The notes under the pieces are model-generated. The model was not told the origin of the DNA. It saw only the letters and a program-made list of their open reading frames with translations, and did not search any database. Shown here one piece after another: positions 57,661 through 64,000 of a DNA stretch of 64,000 bases; position 1 is the stretch's first letter; each line of letters starts with the position of its first letter. This DNA is from Heterocephalus glaber (taxonomy: Eukaryota; Chordata; Mammalia; Rodentia; Bathyergidae), in NCBI RefSeq assembly GCF_000247695.1, contig NW_004624784.1, positions 10,248,794 to 10,312,793 of the forward strand, in the 5' to 3' direction. The position numbers and the translations under genes are program-made.

Positions 57661-58084
57661 CAAACAAATTCCAAAATACCACCACTCTACTGTCTAACCC
57701 AGAAAGCTTGGAAAAGAATAGGTTGGCCTGAACTACTGAATTCAAGATCACTTCACTTTAGATATAATCCAAGAATCAGTAAGCCAACATAATCGTTGCT
57801 TTCAAGAATACCCGAAATGTGACAATCTGTAGTTATGATAACTTCCATCTCCAAGATCAAATTAGACCACCTGGATATGCATTAGAAAAATGGATGAGTC
57901 ACTTATTATTTACTATTGTCCTACTTATTTCACTAAAGAGCACAAGTTTAGACTCCTGATTGGATGAACCAAAATCACAACCAAAGTTGCAAAGCATTCT
58001 AAAAATGTGGTTTTCAGCCAGCCACTGCAGGCTAGGAAATGATTCTAGAAGAGGTATAATAGCCACTGACCAAGCCAGATTATA
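57661..58084. other. Unassigned sequence
   Basis: No recognised feature. Confidence 0.4.
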
Positions 58085-58185
58085 TAGCATGCCCCCACAG
58101 GATTTAAGTGAGATTGTTTATGAAAAGTGCTTTAGCACAGTGTCTGGCACACGATGAACACTTCATAAATGTTAGCTTTTACTAT
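58085..58185 (+). mobile_element. MIR 3' fragment
   Basis: GTGCTTTAGCACAGTGTCTG followed by GCACACGATGAACACTTCAT. Confidence 0.65.
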
Positions 58186-60367
58186 TTTACTTCAGAAGAC
58201 CTATCAACTTAACTTAGATGGTAATCTTTCACACATTTTGTGAGCACTACAGTAACAAAATTAATCATAAAAAATTAATCAAACAGCTCCATAAAATTTA
58301 ACTCTGTAATTTTTAGTATTGAACATTGGCAGAGCCTATGCACTTCTCTCAGTGTGCCACATTCCTGGATTTCTTCAGATCATGGAAAATGAAGGGAAAG
58401 CTTCCTTCCAGTCTCATGCCAAAATGTGAAACTCTCCTGCTGAGCAGTCCTCAACTGCCCACTCTCCTGGAATCCATAGGACAGGAGTTTTGGTCCATTG
58501 CTTTAAGTTACAATTATCTATAGCATTCTCTCTAATTGTCCTTTATGCTTTTGGGTAGGGTGTATAGGCATGTTTCTTTTGTGTGAATAATATTCATACT
58601 AGGGATCCATTTCTTTCCTATCCTCAATCATGTCCTTTTTCCCTGAGATTAATTCTAGTTCATTTTGTCTTCTTTGTTTCCCCCCTCTTCTTCAGGCAAA
58701 TATTCTGAGAAAGTTGTTTTTTCATGTCAGACAAGTCAATCCACAATATTTTGGGTGCACTCTACATTCCAGTTCCTAAGCCAGGAACTGGCTTACCAGT
58801 ATTCAAGGAACTCATCAAAGAACTCTGTTTACATAAGAAGACTAGTGCGGCACTCTACGAACATGAAATAGAGATACTTGGCCCACATTTTGGTTGGAGG
58901 TTATGAAGATGCCTCAGAATATAAAAGTAGAAGATTACACTTGAATTAAAAAGGAAATTGGTGGGAATTTATCAACTAAGCTTAGGGAATTAAAAAAATA
59001 TGACATGGAAAGAAAAGACATATGCCAACATATATGCCACAGGTTGGCAGTTAAAAGACAGATTTTTGAGACAAATGAATCTAGGGTCAAATTTTTGTTC
59101 TTCCACTTATTGGTAATTCACAGAAATCTCACTTGGCCTTGGAAAACTACTTGTCTGCCATTGAATATAATCTTGGTGGGATTTGATGCTCTGCTTTTCC
59201 ATGACCCAGTTGTGAGGAGATGAAACTATCTAGACCAATCAGATATTCTCTGTGGAATTTGAATCTTGATGGGATGAAAAAGTACCTCTGACACTCAAAA
59301 GGCAACAGATTCTCAATCATTCATTATTTTATGATACTTTTTTTCTGTCCTTTCTGAGGTTATATATTTAGATTATTTTCTCAATCCAGTGAGTACCCCA
59401 TGTTTTCTGACAGGTTTTTTTTTTTGCCTGAATTTGTCTCTGGCTTGTAATTCCAAAATATTCTGAGATAGAAAAAGGAGTCTAAAAGCCCTTCTAGGAA
59501 TTTTCAGACATACTTCCATGAGCCATAGTAAAAAACTTGAGGCACTGTTAGTTGGATTTCTTTTAAAGGACAAAATGATCCTTAGGTTGGCATCTGTTTA
59601 TGTATTTATGTCGTAGGGGTTCTGATGGAAGATACACCATCAAAATACTTGGTGGGGTTACATGTTATGATTGTTCTGTTCACTATATCTTTTGATGTAT
59701 TCCAGGATTTCCACAGCAAACTGTTTTTAAAAAATACTAATAAAAGCACAGTAAAATACATGACTCTTCTACCTCTTCAGACTGCTGTGAGAATCAAATT
59801 ATATAACACACGTGAAACCTCTGGGAAAAGGAGCTGCAAATATGAGTACACCCTTCTATGTTCAGAGAGAGTGCTGTTTCCAGAGCCTTCCTGTCCAGGT
59901 AGACATGGCTGTCCTGCTTTTTTCATTCCCCTTCCAAGCATCATGAATACACCCCCGTGTTGCTGCCCCTACACAAGCACTGCTGCCAGGGCAACTGTCG
60001 CAGTGCTAACCGGTAGGGGCTTCTCAATGCTACAGAACCAACACTACCTACAGGGCTTGCAAAGCAGTGCCACTACCGACTCTTCAAAGAGATGTGTGTA
60101 GCCTGGAGAAGCCTCCCAGAGCCACCCACAGAAGAGAGAGCCTTCTCTGGCATCTCTCACTCCAGCCTCCACCACCCATACTAGTACAGCTGGGACAATT
60201 CTTTGTGTCACAGACAGCCCCTGGGGTCAGCTCACTAGGTGAGTACTGGGAGCTTTATTAGTTAGTATTAAAGACTGGCAATCCATAAAAGGTGGCTCTG
60301 TGGGAGCTCTGCCCTAATGAGGTTCTCAGCATAGTGGCCACTTACTCAGGGCCCAGACTAGCGCCTG
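58186..60367. other. Mostly unassigned sequence
   Basis: Weak MIR-like text at about 59060-59160 (TTCTTCCACTTATTGG). The 158-codon frame 59625-60101 (+) has no recognised domain, codon bias cue or splice signals, and I treat it as chance. Confidence 0.35.
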
Positions 60368-60413
60368 AGAAGGCCACTGGTGTCACAAAGAGAAGGCCAC
60401 TGGTGTCACAAAG
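60368..60413 (+). repeat. Perfect 23-bp tandem duplication
   Basis: The 23-bp unit at 60368-60390, beginning AGAAGGCCACTGG, is repeated exactly at 60391-60413. Confidence 0.95.
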
Positions 60414-60464
60414 AGACATTTGGGGACAAGTGTCAGACCCTGCTATCTTTCCAGCAACCTTTTG

Positions 60465-60541
60465 TGGTACCAGGGATTGAACTTAGAACCTTGCACTTGC
60501 TTGCAAGGCAGGTTCAGTGCCACTGAGCTAATCCCCAGCCC
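60465..60541 (-). mobile_element. ID-type SINE with target duplication, short tail
   Basis: Antisense. GGTACCAGGGATTGAACTTA through GAGCTAATCCCCAGCC. The duplication CCAGCAACCTTTTG/CCAGCTACCTTTTG (one mismatch) lies at 60451-60464 and 60542-60555. The A tail is almost absent. Confidence 0.9.
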
Positions 60542-60679
60542 CCAGCTACCTTTTGGAGAGCAGGCATTTTTGAGAACTCTGGGCAGATTTATCCATGATG
60601 ACTACAAGTAGACTAAGGACTTGCCAGCAACCAATTAATGATAAGGACAATTCAAAGACCTTCCACTGATGAGTAGGCA

Positions 60680-60950
60680 GCTCATCTCAAGTTCAAATCC
60701 ATCTCTTTTCTCCAATAGTTTCTTAGACCTGAAAGAAAAATTAATCACCATTTCACTTGCATTTCCATACTACTTTGTGCATACCTCATTTATAGCATTT
60801 ATCACACTCTATAAAAGTTATATATATTTTCCTTATCTTTGTTCAAGAGGCTGTGAGCTCTTGGGGCAAGGAATAAGCATTGTCCACCTATCACAGTGCC
60901 TAGCACGTAATAGCCTTACTCACTGTCTATGAAGTAAATGACTCCCGTAT
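60680..60950 (+). mobile_element. L2 3' part
   Basis: CATTTATCACACTCTATAAA, AGGCTGTGAGCTCTTGGGGC and ACAGTGCCTAGCACGTAATA are in L2 order. Confidence 0.8.
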
Positions 60951-61480
60951 CTATTTATTCAATAAATATTCATTAAATATCTACAGTGGACCAGGTACTG
61001 TGGAAGGCTTCTTGAGAGGCTCACATTGAAGCAGAGGCCTGTGTGAAGTGAGGGAGAGAGCTATTATGAGATTTGAAGGAGAATTAGTATAGCAAAGACA
61101 GTAGCAAGAATGAAGGCCAAAGGATGATTGGAAGGGGAATGGGAGGATGGTAGAGAGGTGAGGCTGAGGTAACAGATGGTATGTGGCATAGCAAGCTATA
61201 CTGAGAAAGCTGGATTCTATTCTGAGGGAGAGGACAAGCCACTGGGGCGTTTGAACAGAGAAATTATGTGCTCTGATACAGACTTTAATTCTGCCATGTG
61301 AGAATTAATCAGAGAGGATCAAGGTTGGAAGCAGTGAGAGCAATTAGGAGGTGATTCCTAGAGCAAAAAGACATTGATGGCTTTGACTTGGATGGTAGGG
61401 CTTCAGATAGGAGCAAGGAATGTGTCAGATCCAGGATACACCTAACTGTCCATATTTAGACCACAGGAAGTGGGAAGGTG
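60951..61480 (-). mobile_element. L2 3' part, antisense, tail to tail with the previous copy
   Basis: TTATTCAATAAATATTCATT, GACCAGGTACTGTGGAAGGC and TTGAACAGAGAAATTATGTGC are reversed L2 segments. Confidence 0.75.
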
Positions 61481-62573
61481 CTTAGCTGAGAAGTAGTTTG
61501 AGGGTTAGAACCAACAAGGATCAGTTGCCATCAACTGGGTACACAAATTTGGGCAGAGTGAGCCATAAACAGGGCTGAAGGATCAGAGCAGATAGACCAG
61601 CAGGCGGGCCCTGGGCATCTGGTTGCTGCTTAGAGGAGGGTGGAGAGGGGAGGAGGGGAGCTAGAGGTTACCATAATCCCTTAGCCCAGGGCTTATACTG
61701 CCCCCACTTCATATCCTTCCCCAACCCCCTAGCCAGGTGGTACAGGGCCTCGGATTCGGGCAACAAAAAGCACTGAGACCTTCACCACAGCTCCAACAGC
61801 TGCTGTATCCTCACTGGCCCTATCTGTAGGCTGAAGACAAGGGAAAAAGAAATCAGAGCAAAAATAAGATTCCCCCTCCCCATCTGCCCCCCAGCCAGGT
61901 CTTGTTCTCAAACATGCTGATGGGCACAGGAATGCAGAGGTACCTCCTTGGGGAAGCAAGATGCCTTCTGTCATCTCCTGGGCTCTCTAGAAACAGCTGG
62001 CTGTGCAGTTTTCCCTCGGAAGCCGGCCTGTGCTGGCCACCAAACCAGGGCCAAGCCCTTCTCTCCTTCTCTGAACCAAGGCCCTCCTGCTTGTGGGTTT
62101 CACTTTATTTACTTTCTGTTACTGACAGCTGCCCGGGAAGGACAGCTAAAATGTGCACGTAAGGATCTGAAGAGATTTATTCCACTTCCATCTAAGCACT
62201 CATTAAAAAGCATGTAAAAAAGGATTCTGGGAGGTGATCCAAAGCAGACCCAGCACAGAGAGTGCAGACTTCCTACTCGGAAACTACCAAGGGGTATTTA
62301 TTCCTGTCAGAGCAAGGCCAAATGGCTCTGCCCAGTATTAGAGCCTCTGGAAATCTGGAAAAATATCCAGAGCATTTCCCAACAGCACCTCATACACTTC
62401 CCTCAACAAAACCTTTATCTCCCAACCAATCATGGCTTCATTGCTACTCCTAAATCTCATTCACTTTGTACCTGATGTGTTTTCCCAGTTCACTGAACTT
62501 ATGTGACATGTGCCCTTGAGTCTTGCCCTGAGCATGGTTTGCCCTCACCAGTTGGCCTTAACTTCTTGTGGAA
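61481..62573. other. Repeat-poor, GC-richer unassigned sequence
   Basis: Open frames of 81-89 codons on both strands, none recognised. Confidence 0.4.
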
Positions 62574-63005
62574 GAAACAAAACAGCCCTCTAAAGATGTC
62601 CCCATCCTGCTTCCTGGAACCCGTGAATATGTTACCTTTCTCAGAAAAAGGGACTTGTAGTTGTGATTAAAGATCTTGAGATGGGAAGATCATTCTGAAT
62701 TATCCAGATGGAGCCAATGTGATCCTGATAAGACAGCATGAGAGTGAGGATCAGAAAAATGAGCTTTGACAAGAGAACCAGAGATTGGAATGATGTGCTT
62801 TGAAGGTGGAGGAAGGAGCCATGGGCTAAGGACTGCAGCAACCTCTGGCCCTGAATAAAGCAAAGAAATGGATGTGCCCCAGAGCCTTCAGAGGGAACGA
62901 AGCTGTGCTGACTCTTGGCTTTTGGACTTCTGACATCCAGCTATGTAGGAGAAATTGTATTAAGTCACTAAGTCTGTGATCATTGTTGCAACAGCCCATG
63001 AAGCT
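62574..63005 (+). mobile_element. MLT1-type MaLR LTR
   Basis: TGTCCCCATCCTGCTTCCTG, GAATATGTTACCTTTCTCAG, AGATCTTGAGATGGGAAGAT, CTTTTGGACTTCTGACATCC and the final GTTGCAACAGCCCATGAAGC lie in order. Confidence 0.88.
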
Positions 63006-63487
63006 AATGCAATTAATTCAGTATCTCTTTTCTGCTTCTGCCACTCATTTTGCTACTCTTTCTGCCCCCACACTGTTCCCCAAATTGGGGGACACAAAGC
63101 TTTCTTACATCCTTAAGGCTTAGTGTAGCATATAAAAAGCACTCTACAAATACTGTAGCTACTAAAGGGACCACAGTCAAATGGGAAGATGAGCCATAAA
63201 GCATGGAAACCCTCAAACATTGCACATTTCATCCTCACCTGGCTCACTGAACCTGTTCTTCTGTTCAAGAATGATCGTAGGCTCTGTGGTCTGGGCATAG
63301 TGCTAATTCCATGGACTATGATGGTGCGCTGCACAGGCAGGGTGCCTTGGATAGGAAGTTTGCAGGTAAGAAGGGAGGCAAGCAGGAAATGCCAATGAAC
63401 TGTGTTGTGGAAGCTATGGGAGCACTCAGCAGAAGCAAATATGTTTGTCTATAGGATCAAGAGAGTCATGGGATGGAGAGGCAAAAA
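63006..63487. other. Unassigned, with a possible MIR/L2 piece
   Basis: GTGTAGCATATAAAAAGCAC near 63123 could be a MIR/L2 tail. No gene recognised. Confidence 0.35.
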
Positions 63488-63783
63488 ATGATGTTCAAAA
63501 TAACACAGAGGAAAATGTTTATTCACCCATGTTCATAGCAGCATTCTTCATAGTAGCCAAAAAAGGGGAAAGCAACCTTTTTGACAGATGAATGGATAAA
63601 AAATGTGGCATACACGCACTGTGAAATATTATTCAGCCTTAAACAGGAAGAAATTTTGATATATGCAACAACAGGGAAGAACACTGATGACATTATATTA
63701 AATGCTCAAGGGCAAACTGTATGATTCCAGCTCTGTGAGGAACTTAGAGTAGTCAAATTCATAGAAATATAAAGCAGGATAGG
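63488..63783 (+). mobile_element. Old LINE-1 (L1M-type) 3' UTR fragment
   Basis: TGTTCATAGCAGCATTCTTC, GATGAATGGATAAAAAATGT, GAAATATTATTCAGCCTTAA and AACTGTATGATTCCAGC are the familiar L1M 3' order. Confidence 0.88.
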
Positions 63784-63784
63784 T

Positions 63785-63878
63785 GGCTGTGGAGGTGTAG
63801 CTCAGTGGCAGAGGGCTTGCTTAGAGTGCACAAAGCCCTGAGTCTGATGTCCAGCACTGAAAAAAAACAGTAAAAAAG
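63785..63878 (+). mobile_element. Older ID-type SINE
   Basis: GGAGGTGTAGCTCAGTGGCA with GAGGGCTTGCTTAGAG, a mutated B-box (GTCTGATGTCC) and an A-rich tail. It differs from the other copies in the middle segment, so it belongs to another subfamily. The right target duplication would lie beyond the window. Confidence 0.85.
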
Positions 63879-64000
63879 AAAAGAAGGAAAGAAAGAGAGA
63901 GAGAAAGAAGGAAAGAAAGAGAGAAAGAAAGGAAGAAAGAAAGAAGGAAAGAGAGAAAAGAGAGAGAGAAAGAAAGGGAAGGAAGGAAGGAAGGAAGGAA
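63879..64000. repeat. (GAAA)n/(GGAA)n polypurine microsatellite at the window edge
   Basis: A pure A/G tract of at least 122 nt grows out of the SINE tail and continues past the window. Confidence 0.95.

Noticed and set aside
59625..60101. 158-codon frame, plus strand
   Set aside because: No domain, no splice or promoter context and no recognisable similarity. Length alone is weak in 64 kb of DNA.

Overview
This window is vertebrate nuclear DNA, and almost certainly from a rodent. It carries tRNA-derived ID-type SINEs with fresh target-site duplications, a 7SL-derived B1 monomer, an older composite that looks like a B1-ID fusion, and a fairly young LINE-1. Behind these lies the standard eutherian background of L2, MIR, MER20, hAT-Charlie and MLT1/MaLR copies. 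The mix of abundant ID, few B1 and B1-ID suggests a non-murid rodent (Castorimorpha or a squirrel-related lineage), but the species cannot be fixed by eye. There are no bacterial operons, CRISPR arrays or prophages.

I find no cellular protein-coding exon, tRNA, snRNA or rRNA gene that I can support. Long open frames are antisense to LINE-1 or lie in low-complexity or pyrimidine-rich DNA. The window reads as intergenic or deep-intronic sequence, built mainly from repeats of different ages.

Layout: 1-2.97 kb is an antisense LINE-1, with broken ORF2 and ORF1 and a 5' region of about 68-bp tandem units. 3-13.5 kb holds L2 and MIR copies, an MLT1-like LTR with a SINE composite, and a repeat-free stretch near 9.2-9.9 kb. 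14.2 kb has a 100-N gap inside a (GA)n tract. 15-27.5 kb is MIR, L2 and LTR mosaic. 28-31 kb is mostly repeat-poor and includes candidate conserved noncoding DNA. 31-34 kb is MLT1 plus degraded LINE-1 3' DNA. 35-39.5 kb has (GT)n, an LTR, a pure (CAG)18 and a repeat-poor block. 39.5-45.6 kb has DNA transposons (two MER20 copies in inverted orientation, hAT-Charlie), an ID with a microsatellite tail, B1 and CR1/L3. 46-56 kb has LTRs, L2 with a recognisable reverse-transcriptase segment, a Tigger-like element split by an ID, and MaLR LTRs. 57-64 kb has scattered MIR, L2, MLT1 and LINE-1, ending in a purine microsatellite.

Nothing here amounts to an undescribed biological system. The best leads are the (CAG)18 directly behind a consensus-like splice acceptor, two very small LINE-1-type insertions with perfect target duplications, the L1 5' monomers, and several repeat-free blocks that may be conserved enhancers or promoters. 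Repeat names and edges come from memory of consensus sequences, not from a search, so boundaries are approximate except where target duplications fix them.
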